Positions 8,543 to 17,192 of a stretch of DNA of 64,000 bases are shown here, in pieces. The stretch lies in NCBI GenBank assembly GCA_022072085.1, contig JAJVII010000036.1, forward strand, positions 1 to 64,000, written 5' to 3'. Numbering within the stretch: the first letter of the stretch is position 1; each line of letters opens with the position of its first letter. The notes under the pieces were generated by a model. That model ran no database searches, had not been told where the DNA came from, and was given only the letters and a program-made list of their open reading frames with translations. This stretch comes from Phycisphaerae bacterium. GTDB lineage: Bacteria; Planctomycetota; Phycisphaerae; JAJVII01. Made by a program: the position numbers and the translations under genes.

Positions 8543-10059
8543 CCGATCGGCCTACGAATATCCTTCTGATCACCAGCGACCAGCACCACTACTCGGCGCT
8601 GGGCGTCGATAACCCGAAGATATCCACGCCGGCGCTCGACCGGCTGGCCCGCGAGGGGCTCAACCTCCGCCGGGCCTACTGCCCCAACCCGACCTGCACG
8701 CCCACGCGGGCGAGCATGATCACAGGGCAGTATCCTTCCGTCCACGGGGCGTGGAGCCTGGGCACCAAGTTGGCTGAAGACATGCCCACGCCCTTCGTGG
8801 GCGACCTGCTCGGGCAGGGCGGCTACGCGACCTCGCTGATCGGCAAGGCCCACTTCCAGCCGCTGGCCACGGCGCCCGACCAGACCTCCATCGAGTGCCA
8901 GCCGACGATGCGCGAACTGGACTTCTGGCGCGACTTCCACGGCCCCTGGTACGGCTTCGAACACGTCGAGACCGCCCGCATGCACGCCGACGAGGCCCAC
9001 GCCGGCCAGCACTACGCGATCTGGATGGAGGAGCAGGGCTTCACCGAATGGCGCGACCACTTCCAGAACTGGCCCGCGGACGACCGGCACAAGCCGCAGA
9101 AGTGGAAGTGGACGCTGCCCGAGCGGTACCACTACTCGGTTTGGACGGCGGAGCGGACCGTCGCGCGGATCGAGCAGGCCGCCGCCGCGGGCAAGCCCTT
9201 CTTCTGCTGGTCGAGCTTCCATGACCCGCACCCGCCGTACCTTGCCCCCGAGCCGTGGGACACGATGTATGACCCGGCCGACATGGAACTCGGCACGCTG
9301 TCGCCCGGCGAACTGGACCGCATGCCGCCGCACTTCGGCCTGACGCAGCGCCGCGACGCCGACTGGTCGCACTGGCGCGAGTCGCAGTACTGGAACCACG
9401 GCATGCAGTTCCACCCGGTCGACCCCGAGACGATGCGCAAGAACATCGCCGTCTACTACGGCATGGTCAGCCTGATGGACCGCGAGATCGGCCGAATCCT
9501 CGGCTGCCTTGACCGGCTCGGCCTGGCCGACAATACGCTGGTCGTCTTCACGACGGACCACGGCCACTACCTCGGCCAGCACGGGCTGACCGCGAAGGGG
9601 CCGTTCCACTACGAGGACGGCATCCGCGTGCCATTCCTGGTCCGCGGGCCGGGCGTGCCGCAGGGCGGGCGGCCGACTTCGCTGCTCAGCCTGGTCGATC
9701 TGGCCCCGACGTTCCTGGCGGCCGCCGGACAGCCCGTGCCCGGTTTCATGCAGGGCGTCAGCCAACTCGACGTCTGGCAGGGCCGCGCCGGCCGCGCCCG
9801 CGATAGCGTCATTGTCGAGCACCACCATCAACCGACGCGCCTAAACCTGCGGACCTACATCGACGACCGCTACAAGCTGTCGATCTATCGCGACGAGGAG
9901 TGGGGCGAGCTGTTCGACCTGGCGACCGACCCCGGCGAGCGGTGCAACCGCTGGTCCGACCCGGCCTACGCCGAGATCAAGGCCGCCCTGATGCACCGCT
10001 TCCTCAACGCCGAACTCCAGCGCGAGCCCATGCGCTACCCCCGCATCGCCGGGGCGTGA
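8539..10059 (+). CDS. Sulfatase, Cys-type formylglycine-dependent (S1 family)
   Basis: 506 residues. The start ATG overlaps the previous stop by 4 bp (ATGA) and GAGG lies just upstream. The N-terminal metal-binding strand is NILLITSDQHH. The formylglycine precursor is Cys53 within CTPTRASMITGQ, matching C-x-P-x-R, so activation needs a formylglycine-generating enzyme or anaerobic maturase encoded elsewhere. The second metal site is VVFTTDHGHYLGQHG, followed by GPFHYEDGIRVPF. No signal peptide is visible from the chosen start, unlike its neighbours, so it may act in the cytoplasm or periplasm on imported oligosaccharides. Length and motif order are ordinary for choline- or polysaccharide-sulfatase-like enzymes; the substrate is not predictable. 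Coupling to the lyase-like gene is the best functional hint. Confidence 0.95.
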   Translation: MTDRPTNILLITSDQHHYSALGVDNPKISTPALDRLAREGLNLRRAYCPNPTCTPTRASMITGQYPSVHGAWSLGTKLAEDMPTPFVGDLLGQGGYATSLIGKAHFQPLATAPDQTSIECQPTMRELDFWRDFHGPWYGFEHVETARMHADEAHAGQHYAIWMEEQGFTEWRDHFQNWPADDRHKPQKWKWTLPERYHYSVWTAERTVARIEQAAAAGKPFFCWSSFHDPHPPYLAPEPWDTMYDPADMELGTLSPGELDRMPPHFGLTQRRDADWSHWRESQYWNHGMQFHPVDPETMRKNIAVYYGMVSLMDREIGRILGCLDRLGLADNTLVVFTTDHGHYLGQHGLTAKGPFHYEDGIRVPFLVRGPGVPQGGRPTSLLSLVDLAPTFLAAAGQPVPGFMQGVSQLDVWQGRAGRARDSVIVEHHHQPTRLNLRTYIDDRYKLSIYRDEEWGELFDLATDPGERCNRWSDPAYAEIKAALMHRFLNAELQREPMRYPRIAGA

Positions 10060-10110
10060 GGTCGGCCGGGCCGCCACATGGGGATCCGGCGGGTTATCGC
10101 AAGGAGCGTT

Positions 10111-11403
10111 CTACTGCCCGCCGCTGTCTGGCTGGGTTGATGGCGAACCTGCGGCGGTTGACGGTTTCGGTTGGACTGTCAGGCGCTGCCAGTAGACCCT
10201 CTCGCCCAGCGACCAGGTGGCCCAGGCGGCGGGCGACGGGCTGCGAGCGAAGGCGAAGTTCCAGTCGCCGGCGTCTGTCAGAGGAGTCGTGTCGCTGGCG
10301 GCTGAGCGGTCCAGCACCTGCACCGACACCGTCGGGGGTGCCAGAAGGGACGATTCGGCTCTCGCCCAGGACAGCCACACCCGGCCGCCAGTGTCGCACG
10401 CAGCCGCGCAGACGCTGGTCAGATCGCCGTGGGCCAGCGTCGTTGGCGCCGACCAGCCGCCTCCCGGCGCCCGCCTGCGGTAGCGGACATCGCGCGGCAC
10501 GATCAACCAGGCGGAGGCATAGACCATGTGCAGCGCCCCGGCAAGGTCGCAGGCGGCGGCATAGCTGACCAGGTCGTCCATGTCGTCGGTCAGCCGGTGC
10601 GGGCCGCTCCAGCCAGCCGGCGTCAGATCGCGCAATTCGATGGCCCGCGGCCCGTAGGAGAAGAGCCCGCCATAGTGAGCCCGCCCCAGCAGATGCACGG
10701 CGCCGCCCGCGTCGGTCAACAGCGAAACCTGGTCGTAGTCCCATCGGCTTGGACCCATGATAGGCTTGGCGGGCGACCACGCGACCCCGTCAAAGGACGC
10801 GTGGAAGACCTTGCGCGGGAAGAAACCGTCGATGCCGCGGATGTAATCTTCTTCCGGCTGGAGCCGCCCGGTGAAGACGCAGTGGATGCGGCCGCCGCCG
10901 TCACGGGCCAGGGCGGTCGGGCCGCCGGTCGCGGCGCCGGGGATCGTCCCGCCGGCCCACCGCCGCCCGTCCCAACGCATCCAGTGTAGCGGTGCGGGCA
11001 GGCCAGCCGATGCGGCCGCCGCCCACGCGACCGTCGGCTGACCTGCATCGTCGAGGATCGCGTCGAAGTTGAGGACTGTCCCTGCCGGCGGGTGCTCAAC
11101 GGATGCCAATTCCTCGTGCGGGCCCCACCCGGCGGCGGCAGCCGACCGGCGGCGGGCGATCAGGCGAAGCGGGCCGGCGGCGGTCCCTTCCGGCCGGGTG
11201 CTGGCGATGACCCACATCGGCCCAGTGGCGTCGGCCAGGACGACGTGCTCCCAGACCCGCCCCGGCCCCACGTCGACGGACTCGACTGGCCCGGCGGTGA
11301 TGGCCAGCGTCCGCGGCAGGCGGGCCAAGTCCGGCGCGCAACCGCCGGAGAAGATGAGCAGCGACATGATGCCAGAAAGCTGTATCTGTCCGAGGCGACA
11401 CAT
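10111..11403 (-). CDS. Putative lipoprotein with BNR/sialidase-like beta-propeller
   Basis: 430 residues from the ATG at 11403, which has GGGGAGG six bases upstream; an upstream in-frame ATG lacks this. The N-terminus is a lipoprotein signal with the box FSGGC, followed by a repetitive all-beta region. Similar blades recur, such as GPLRLIARRR..GWGPHEEL, LHWMRWDGRRWAGG, KVFHASFDGVAWSPAKP and IELRDLTPAGWSGPHRLTDD. This is the pattern of BNR-repeat or exo-sialidase-like six-bladed propellers, although the classic Asp-box is degenerate. No catalytic residue can be named, so binding or an unknown hydrolase function are both possible. It converges with the sulfatase gene with only 51 bp between the stops. 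Confidence 0.6.
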   Translation of the reverse strand: MCRLGQIQLSGIMSLLIFSGGCAPDLARLPRTLAITAGPVESVDVGPGRVWEHVVLADATGPMWVIASTRPEGTAAGPLRLIARRRSAAAAGWGPHEELASVEHPPAGTVLNFDAILDDAGQPTVAWAAAASAGLPAPLHWMRWDGRRWAGGTIPGAATGGPTALARDGGGRIHCVFTGRLQPEEDYIRGIDGFFPRKVFHASFDGVAWSPAKPIMGPSRWDYDQVSLLTDAGGAVHLLGRAHYGGLFSYGPRAIELRDLTPAGWSGPHRLTDDMDDLVSYAAACDLAGALHMVYASAWLIVPRDVRYRRRAPGGGWSAPTTLAHGDLTSVCAAACDTGGRVWLSWARAESSLLAPPTVSVQVLDRSAASDTTPLTDAGDWNFAFARSPSPAAWATWSLGERVYWQRLTVQPKPSTAAGSPSTQPDSGGQ

Positions 11404-11615
11404 GAAAGGCCTCCCCGCTTTGGCGTTCAGTTGCCTCTTCCTGCCAACCACTGCTGCATTGTTACGCCAGACGAGTGGCCAACGGAAGACTGGCATGAGA
11501 CGGGCGTTGCGTATGTCATACGCCCGGGAGCATGGGCTGCCGGCCGGCGGGCCGCTCCGCCGCGGCCGAGATCAGAATGCAGTTCATGTCGTGCTTCCTC
11601 GGGCGTTTGCCCGAG

Positions 11616-12266
11616 TCAGGCCTGGATGAAGACGCCTTCGCAGCGCGGCAGCAGGCTGTCGGCCAGCCGAACCGCCAGCCAGGTCGCCAGGCCCGCGGCG
11701 GCGCCCAGCCAATGGGCGATCGGCGTTGCGGCGCCCATGCCCGCCGCCATCGGCAGGCTGAAGGTCGCGGCGCCGGAGAACGCCTCTGCCGACAGCTTGG
11801 CGAAGTAGACGCCGGCCAACCCCAGCAGGGCGAATCGTCTCGCCCGTCCTGCCCGCCAGTCGCCAGCGGATCGCCACACGACCAGCCAGCCCAGCACGAC
11901 GGCCGTGTTGTCCAGCCCGCTCCAGCCGCGATAGAGGCTCATCCGCGGCTGGCCCAGCCAGACGCCCAGCCCGATGGCGGCGGCGCCGACGCACGTGGCC
12001 GCCAGCCAGACCCGCCGCCCCACTTGCCGCTCGAAGATCAGCCCTAGCGCGACCCACGGCAGCAGGTCGAGCCAGAAGTGAACCGCCGACCAGTGAACGA
12101 AATGGCAGGTGACCAGCCGCCAGAGCTGGCCATCCGTGAGGGCGGCCCGGTCGAACTGAAGCCAGGTGGCCATGCGTTCAGTTAACCCGGCGTCGCCGAC
12201 GATCCAGCCGATGTTCGCGGCGGCTGCCAGCAGGGCGATCCAGATTGTCCAGGGCACGCGTCGCAT
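11616..12266 (-). CDS. Rhomboid-family intramembrane serine protease, rhombosortase-like
   Basis: 216 residues, about six membrane segments. The start ATG (12266) has GGAG eight bases upstream; a longer upstream reading is arginine-rich out-of-frame sequence. After the first helix comes LWRLVTCHFVHWSAVHFWLD, equivalent to the rhomboid HxxxN region with Asp at the usual Asn place. The catalytic serine is Ser116 in YRGWSGLD and the catalytic histidine is His185 in PIAHWLGAAAG. The short length and the GWSG/H-W-x-G spacing match rhombosortases, which process GlyGly-CTERM proteins. The VIT/VWA gene immediately upstream on the same strand (gap about 70 bp) ends in a GlyGly-CTERM-like tail, so the two are very likely enzyme and substrate. 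The protease fold is near certain; the rhombosortase subtype is inferred. Confidence 0.8.
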   Translation of the reverse strand: MRRVPWTIWIALLAAAANIGWIVGDAGLTERMATWLQFDRAALTDGQLWRLVTCHFVHWSAVHFWLDLLPWVALGLIFERQVGRRVWLAATCVGAAAIGLGVWLGQPRMSLYRGWSGLDNTAVVLGWLVVWRSAGDWRAGRARRFALLGLAGVYFAKLSAEAFSGAATFSLPMAAGMGAATPIAHWLGAAAGLATWLAVRLADSLLPRCEGVFIQA

Positions 12267-12336
12267 TGCTCGTCTCCGCGGGTCGACGGGTGACTTCCCG
12301 GGGGGCGCCCCCCCGCGCCCCGCCGGGAAGGGGCCG

Positions 12337-14394
12337 TCACGAACGGGACCACCGCCGCCGAGGCCAGCCCAGCGCCAGCAGGCCCGTGAAGGCGCCCACG
12401 AATACCCACTCCACCCCGCCGCCGCCGAGGTCCTGCGAATTCGACGGGCTCGACGGCGATGCGGGCGACGCCGGCGTGCTGTTGCCGGTCGCGACGGCCG
12501 GGCCGCCGACAACTTCGCCGCTCCAGGCGTAGCGCTGCTGCTGGGCGAGCCGCTCGGCTTCGACGCGGTCGGCGTTCAGCCGCTCGATGTTGAAGCGGCG
12601 GTAGGCGTCCTCGTCCTCAAGCACGAGGAACGCCGTGTAGGGCGTGACGATCGAGAACTTCGTCGCGAGGTCCACGATCTGCTTGCGCTCGCGGTCGCCG
12701 CCCTCGCCGGCGTTGATCCGTCGGCCCAGCGTCTCGCACGCGTTTTGAGCCCACATCCGCTCGATCTCGGGGTTGGAGACGTCCTGCTTGGGCCAGGTCG
12801 CGTCCGTGCGGAACGTGACGGCCCGGCCGTCCACATTGGCCCCGATCGACAGCGTCGACGCCGACGTCCTGCTGTAGCGTCCGTAAAGCACGATCCGCTG
12901 GCCGCGGTAGATGTTCGGCAGCGGCGCGGGCAGCACGTCGCTCACCTTCTGGTCGCCCCAGTCGATGGTCAGGTCGCGCATCACGGGCGACTGGATCTTC
13001 ATCTGAAGGGCCGCGACCTTTCGTCCCAGGTCGTCCTGGCCGCTGACGAAGTCGGCGTATCCGCCGGTCTTGTCGGCCAGGGCGCTGAGCAGCGGGCGGT
13101 TGATCTCGTTGCCGATGCCGAAGCTGAAGACGGTGCTGTTGGCCTGGCGGCGGTGGAGAATCTGGAGATAGCCGGTCAGGTCCTCGCTGCCGGTGGCCTG
13201 CCCGTCGCTCAGCAGCACGATCGCGTTGCGGAGTTGTGGATCCTGCTGCTCGGCGGCCAGTTCCAGGGCGGGGACCAGGTCGGTGCCGCCGGCGGCCTTG
13301 AGTTCGGCCATGTAGCGGCGGGCCTTGGCCTTGTTCTCGTCGGTGGCGTGCATCGGCGACTTGGCCATTCCCTCGGGCGCGATGTTGAAGCTGATGACGT
13401 TGAACGTGTCCTCCGGCCGCAGGTTCGTGAGCATCTGGTCGGCGGCCGCCCGGGCCAGGGCCAGCTTGCCCAGCTCGCGCATCGAGCCGGAGACGTCCAG
13501 CACGAACAGGTAGTTGGCCGGTTCCAAGACGCGGTCGAGCTTCTCGGACGGGGTGATCTGGAGCATGAAGTACCCGTCGCCGCCATCACGGCGGCTGGTG
13601 ACCAGGTTGACGCCCGTCTCCTCGCGCTGAAGCTCGCAGACGAGCACGAAGTCGCGGTCGATGCGGCCCTTGGCGACCTCCAGGCCCGCGCGGTATCGGC
13701 CCGGGGCGGCCTCCTTGGCCAGCAGGTCCTTCTCATGCGACGGGCTGTAGACCCGCTTCATCGGGATGTTGCTCTGCACGTCGACCAGCACGGAGAAGTC
13801 GCCCTCCAGGGCCGCGTTGGCGACGCCCTCGACTTCGAGCGGGTAGGTGTAGACCAGGTTGCCCGCGTCGTAGTCGGCCGGCTGGTAGTAGGCGATCTGA
13901 ATCCGCTGCTCGCCGTTGGCCGGCACGGGGAAGACGCGCATCTCGAACCACTTGTAGTTGACCTGCTCCAGCAGGCCCGGGTCGCGGCGGGTCGAGGTGA
14001 CCTGGCGGTAGATTTCGCGGGCCTTCTCCCTCTCCAGCACTTCGCCGACGACCTCCTTGCCGTTGATCCACATCGAGAAGTTACTCACCGACGCCCGGGC
14101 CGGCACGGGGAAGCGGTACATCGCTTCCAGTTGCACGTTCGAGTGGTTTCGGAAGGTCTGGTCCACGGTGGTCACGGCGATGCCGTTGTTGATGTGGACG
14201 ACGACCTTCTGGTTGGCGATGGCCAGCGAGTTGTCCGCCCCGGTGGGCACGAGCAGCCCGGCTGCCTGCGACAGGGCAGGGCAGGCCAGCAGCAGGGCCA
14301 GGACGACGGCCGCCCATCGCCCCGACCGCGTCCGCGGCGCCGTGCGTCCGCTCTCCGCGCCGATCCGTCCGTCATGTGTTCCAGCCGTTCTCAT
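12337..14394 (-). CDS. VIT and von Willebrand A domain protein with GlyGly-CTERM-like sorting tail
   Basis: 685 residues. An N-terminal signal peptide (residues about 25-45) is followed by a vault-inter-alpha-trypsin (VIT) domain at about 46-180 (YRFPVPARASVSNFSMWING, REKAREIYRQV). A VWA domain follows from about 293 with an intact MIDAS motif D-V-S-G-S-M at 300-305. Near the end a Pro/Ser linker leads to GGGG (657-660), a 17-residue hydrophobic segment and the basic tail PRRRWSRS, the tripartite shape of GlyGly-CTERM signals. AAGGAGG precedes the ATG. VIT/VWA proteins with C-terminal sorting signals are known as sortase targets in marine proteobacteria; here the adjacent rhomboid takes the place of the sortase. 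Probable role: a surface adhesion or scaffold protein binding metal through the MIDAS. Likely controlled by the operator-like repeats just upstream. Confidence 0.9.
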   Translation of the reverse strand: MRTAGTHDGRIGAESGRTAPRTRSGRWAAVVLALLLACPALSQAAGLLVPTGADNSLAIANQKVVVHINNGIAVTTVDQTFRNHSNVQLEAMYRFPVPARASVSNFSMWINGKEVVGEVLEREKAREIYRQVTSTRRDPGLLEQVNYKWFEMRVFPVPANGEQRIQIAYYQPADYDAGNLVYTYPLEVEGVANAALEGDFSVLVDVQSNIPMKRVYSPSHEKDLLAKEAAPGRYRAGLEVAKGRIDRDFVLVCELQREETGVNLVTSRRDGGDGYFMLQITPSEKLDRVLEPANYLFVLDVSGSMRELGKLALARAAADQMLTNLRPEDTFNVISFNIAPEGMAKSPMHATDENKAKARRYMAELKAAGGTDLVPALELAAEQQDPQLRNAIVLLSDGQATGSEDLTGYLQILHRRQANSTVFSFGIGNEINRPLLSALADKTGGYADFVSGQDDLGRKVAALQMKIQSPVMRDLTIDWGDQKVSDVLPAPLPNIYRGQRIVLYGRYSRTSASTLSIGANVDGRAVTFRTDATWPKQDVSNPEIERMWAQNACETLGRRINAGEGGDRERKQIVDLATKFSIVTPYTAFLVLEDEDAYRRFNIERLNADRVEAERLAQQQRYAWSGEVVGGPAVATGNSTPASPASPSSPSNSQDLGGGGVEWVFVGAFTGLLALGWPRRRWSRS

Positions 14395-14758
14395 TGCGAG
14401 CCTCCTTCTATAAGAGTTGGCTAGTGCTAACTAGTTGAAGTGTCAAAAAAAAGAGAACAGGAATGCCGCCACGGTTCCTCGCTGTCGCGATCGCTTGCGG
14501 CTCGCGGCTAGACGGGCATCTGTGCACGCCGCCGGAGGCACGCATCACGCTAAGTAAGTAAGTGCTAATATTGTTCCGTTGCATGTTCCGTCCTGATTCG
14601 TGAGAAGGCCGGCCATGACTCGATTGATAGTGCTAGCATACGCTAACAATGTGGGGGCGTCAAGAGCATTCCCCCCGCGGTCCTGTGGAATGGCGTCGCG
14701 GATCGGGCGCCCGGGCGGCGAAGGGGTGGGGCAACGGCCTTGGGGGCAACGGCTTAGG
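14395..14758. promoter_or_regulatory. 364-bp upstream region of the VIT/VWA gene with three AGTGCTA repeats
   Basis: No gene is visible. On the minus strand a TTGACA -35 (14446-14441) is followed by the palindrome CTAGT-GCTA-ACTAG (14421-14434), sitting where the spacer and -10 should be. AGTGCTA also occurs at 14561-14567 and at 14629-14635, the latter extended to TAGTGCTAGCATACGCTAAC. The cluster looks like a multi-site operator. The nearest regulator is the TetR-family gene ending at 14759. Confidence 0.5.
14421..14434. promoter_or_regulatory. Palindromic operator candidate CTAGTGCTAACTAG
   Basis: Perfect 5-bp arms around GCTA, 27 bp before the VIT/VWA start and directly downstream of the TTGACA box. 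Binding here would block RNA polymerase, so repression is the expected mode. Confidence 0.45.
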
Positions 14759-15388
14759 TCACCGGCTGCCGACCAGGCCGTGAATGATCGCCTCCAGCGA
14801 CTGGTTCACGAAAAACTTCTTCTTGAACACCGCCGGGTCCAGGTTGCGGGCCATCGTGTGGCCGATGGCGACCTGGATGAGGAACCATGCAGCCAGTTGT
14901 GGGTCCAGGTCGCCGCGAAACGAGCCGCTCTTCTGGCCCCGCCTGATGATGTCCAGGGCCAGCGTCTCGTAAGCTTCGTAGTGCCGGGCCAGCAGCGGCC
15001 GAACGTCCGGCAGCCCCCGCTTGCCCTTGGCCGACCCGCCCAGGCTGGCCAGGGCGCGGTTGATCATCGCGAATGGCTCGGCGAACTGCGCGGTGAGTTG
15101 GGGGTAGGTGACGCAGATCGCCCGAAGCTGGGCCAGCGGATCGTCGCCCTGGGCCTGCACCAGGGCCTGCATCTGGGCGATGACTTCGTTGGTCAGGCTC
15201 TCCAGCAGCGTCAGGAACAGGTCGCGCTTGCTCCTGAAGTGCCGGTAAAGGATCGGCTCGGTGACGCCGGCGGCCTTGGCGATGGCGGCGGTGGTCGTCT
15301 GGTTGTATCCCAGCCTGGCGAACAGGCGTTGAGCGACCTCCATGATCTGCTGACGGCGGTCCTCGGCCTTCATGCGATGCTTGGCCAT
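14759..15388 (-). CDS. TetR/AcrR-family transcriptional regulator
   Basis: 209 residues starting MAKHRMKAEDRRQQIMEVAQ, with GGAGG 11 bases upstream; the longer in-frame reading adds a non-conserved Pro/Gly-rich stretch. The helix-turn-helix lies at about 32-51 (TTAAIAKAAGVTEPILYRHF), followed by SKRDLFL, the classical end of the TetR_N domain. The remaining 150 residues form the helical ligand and dimer region, with no recognisable ligand signature. It lies between the alcohol dehydrogenase gene (151 bp upstream) and the VIT/VWA gene (364 bp downstream), all on the minus strand. The palindromic AGTGCTA sites downstream make the VIT/VWA-rhomboid pair the most likely target, though regulation of the dehydrogenase is also possible. 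Confidence 0.93.
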   Translation of the reverse strand: MAKHRMKAEDRRQQIMEVAQRLFARLGYNQTTTAAIAKAAGVTEPILYRHFRSKRDLFLTLLESLTNEVIAQMQALVQAQGDDPLAQLRAICVTYPQLTAQFAEPFAMINRALASLGGSAKGKRGLPDVRPLLARHYEAYETLALDIIRRGQKSGSFRGDLDPQLAAWFLIQVAIGHTMARNLDPAVFKKKFFVNQSLEAIIHGLVGSR

Positions 15389-15539
15389 TGCCTGCGAGCC
15401 TCCAACTTCAGGTATTGTCGGTGTCGGCGATCGCCCGGGGAGGGAGACGCCTTTGCCGCCCACCAGATGTTAGCGATTCCGAGCCGGGAATGAAAGGGGT
15501 CAGGCGGCGCACGACGGCATTGGTCCCGGGCCTGGGGGG

Positions 15540-16577
15540 TTACGGCTCGACCAGCGCCTTGATGACGCCGTCGCTGTGGGCCGCCACCATGTCGAACGCC
15601 CGCTGCACGTCAGCCAGCGGCAGGTGATGGGTCACCAGGCGCTCGACGGGCAGGCCGTCGCGGACGATCAGCTCGATCGAACGGTGCAGCGTCAGGCGGC
15701 TGCGGCGGACCATGCGGATGTCCAGCCCCTTTCGGCGGGCGATGCCGTGCGGGAATGCCAGCCGGTCGTCGTCGTTGATGCCGATCACCACACAGCGTCC
15801 GCCCGGAGCGGCCGCGTGGACCATCTGGCCGTTGGTCTGGTCCGCCCCGCAGCACTCGAAGACCGCGTCGACCCCGCGGCCGCCGGTGACGCGGTTCACG
15901 GCCTCGACGGCGTCTTCGCGTGTTGCGTCCACGGCGACCGTCGCGCCCAGTTCGCGGGCCAGCGCGACGCGGTCGGCCAACAGGTCCGAGCAGACGATTG
16001 GCCGGCAGCCCATGTGAGCCAGCAGCATCAGCGTCAGCCCGCCGAGCACGCCGGTCCCCAGGACAGCGGCCGAACTGCCCGCGCGGACGCGGCCGAGGTC
16101 CGTCGCCCACAGCGCGATCGCCAGCGGTTCGAGCATGACGGCCTGGGCGTCGGTCATCGCGTCGGGGATTGGTTCGAGCAGCCGCGCCGGGTGGACCAGG
16201 AACTGCTGCATCACGCCGGGGTGCGGCGGCAGGCCGACGAATTGGTAATCGGTGCAGAGGTTCGGGTCGCCGCGGAGGCAGAACTCGCATCGGCCGCAAC
16301 TCAGCGTCGGTTCGATGGCGACGCGTCGGCCGACCAGCCCGGGGTCGACGTCGTCGGCGACGGCCTGGACGACGCCCATGGCCTCGTGGCCGATGGTCAT
16401 GGGCAGCCGCCCGAGCAGTTCACCGATTCGGCCGTGGCGGAACATGTGGATGTCCGAGCCGCAGACACCGGCCTTGCGGATGCGGACCAGGGCTGCGCCG
16501 GCCGCCAGGGGCGTCGCGGGATCGTCGATGGTGACGGCCTTCATCCGGCCGGGCTCGATCAATTGGCCTGCCAGCAT
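15540..16577 (-). CDS. Zinc-dependent medium-chain alcohol/polyol dehydrogenase
   Basis: 345 residues from MLAGQLIEPG. The chosen ATG at 16577 has GGAAAGG upstream and aligns with the usual family start. Catalytic-zinc ligands appear in AGVCGSDIH and GHEAMG. The structural-zinc lobe has four cysteines in CGRCEFCLRGDPNLC. The Rossmann motif is AVLGTGVLGGLT. This layout fits the sorbitol/threonine dehydrogenase-like branch, oxidising a sugar alcohol or related secondary alcohol with NAD(P). It is the first gene of a minus-strand run toward the TetR gene and is divergent from the zinc-ribbon gene. Substrate unknown. A TATCAT sequence (16622-16617) 40 bp upstream could be its -10 box. Confidence 0.92.
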   Translation of the reverse strand: MLAGQLIEPGRMKAVTIDDPATPLAAGAALVRIRKAGVCGSDIHMFRHGRIGELLGRLPMTIGHEAMGVVQAVADDVDPGLVGRRVAIEPTLSCGRCEFCLRGDPNLCTDYQFVGLPPHPGVMQQFLVHPARLLEPIPDAMTDAQAVMLEPLAIALWATDLGRVRAGSSAAVLGTGVLGGLTLMLLAHMGCRPIVCSDLLADRVALARELGATVAVDATREDAVEAVNRVTGGRGVDAVFECCGADQTNGQMVHAAAPGGRCVVIGINDDDRLAFPHGIARRKGLDIRMVRRSRLTLHRSIELIVRDGLPVERLVTHHLPLADVQRAFDMVAAHSDGVIKALVEP

Positions 16578-16639
16578 GGTCGAACGCCTTTCCGCGGGCA
16601 GCGCCCGCAAGGGGGCATGATACGCCGGGCGGGTTTCGT

Positions 16640-16669
16640 TTGACAACCGCGGACATGCGCGCGGAGAAT
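16640..16669 (+). promoter_or_regulatory. Candidate promoter TTGACA-N18-GAGAAT for the zinc-ribbon gene
   Basis: Perfect TTGACA at 16640-16645 and GAGAAT at 16664-16669. Transcription would begin close to the Shine-Dalgarno, giving a very short leader. The same GAGAAT -10 form occurs in front of the tRNA-Val gene. Confidence 0.4.
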
Positions 16670-16687
16670 AGAAGTGAGGGGAACGCC

Positions 16688-17128
16688 GTGGGCAACGCTC
16701 AGCCGGTCAACTCGAACTGTCGGCGGTGCGGCCAGCCGCTGGCCGGTCGGCCTGACGCCAACTTCTGTCCGCGCTGCGGCCTGGCTCTGCTGCCGACGCC
16801 AGTCAAGCCGATATCCGGGCCGCGAAAACCGCGCGGAACTCGCAGAGTGGGCCGTCGCTCGGGCCCGTTGCTGCTGCTGGCCCTGCTGTCGGCGCTGGCG
16901 ACGTGGGCTGTCCTGTGGGTGTTCCTGAGGAGCGGTCCGGCCCAGCCGTGTCGGTCCCGCCATCCGATGTTGTGGCGCGGCCTGCCGTGGGCGGTGCTCT
17001 GTTCGGCGGCGATGCTGACACTCGTCCGGCGGCCGATCTGCCGCCGCGGGTCGTCGTTCCGTGCGGCGGCCCTTGCGATTCTGCTCGTCGTCGGCTTGGC
17101 CCTGGCCTGTCTATTATTCACCCGATGA
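16688..17128 (+). CDS. Small zinc-ribbon integral membrane protein, unknown function
   Basis: 146 residues if started at the GTG at 16688, which has GAGGGG six bases upstream. Upstream in-frame ATGs lack a ribosome site and would overlap the promoter. Residues 11-30 form a zinc ribbon with Cys11, Cys14, Cys27 and Cys30 (CRRCGQPL, then FCPRC). A basic linker and three hydrophobic segments follow (about 58-78, 93-113 and 123-144). Such N-terminal ribbon plus membrane proteins are widespread and uncharacterised. The stop is 64 bp before inositol-phosphate synthase, and the direction is the same. No function is proposed. Confidence 0.7.
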   Translation: MGNAQPVNSNCRRCGQPLAGRPDANFCPRCGLALLPTPVKPISGPRKPRGTRRVGRRSGPLLLLALLSALATWAVLWVFLRSGPAQPCRSRHPMLWRGLPWAVLCSAAMLTLVRRPICRRGSSFRAAALAILLVVGLALACLLFTR

Positions 17129-17192
17129 ATGCACTAAGATAAGCGTTTCCCCGCCCCGGCTGCGGGCGGGTCGCTCTTGTCCGGAGTGGCTG

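Noticed and set aside
14600-15493. 297-codon plus-strand ORF antisense to the TetR gene
   Set aside because: The minus frame has an unmistakable TetR helix-turn-helix.
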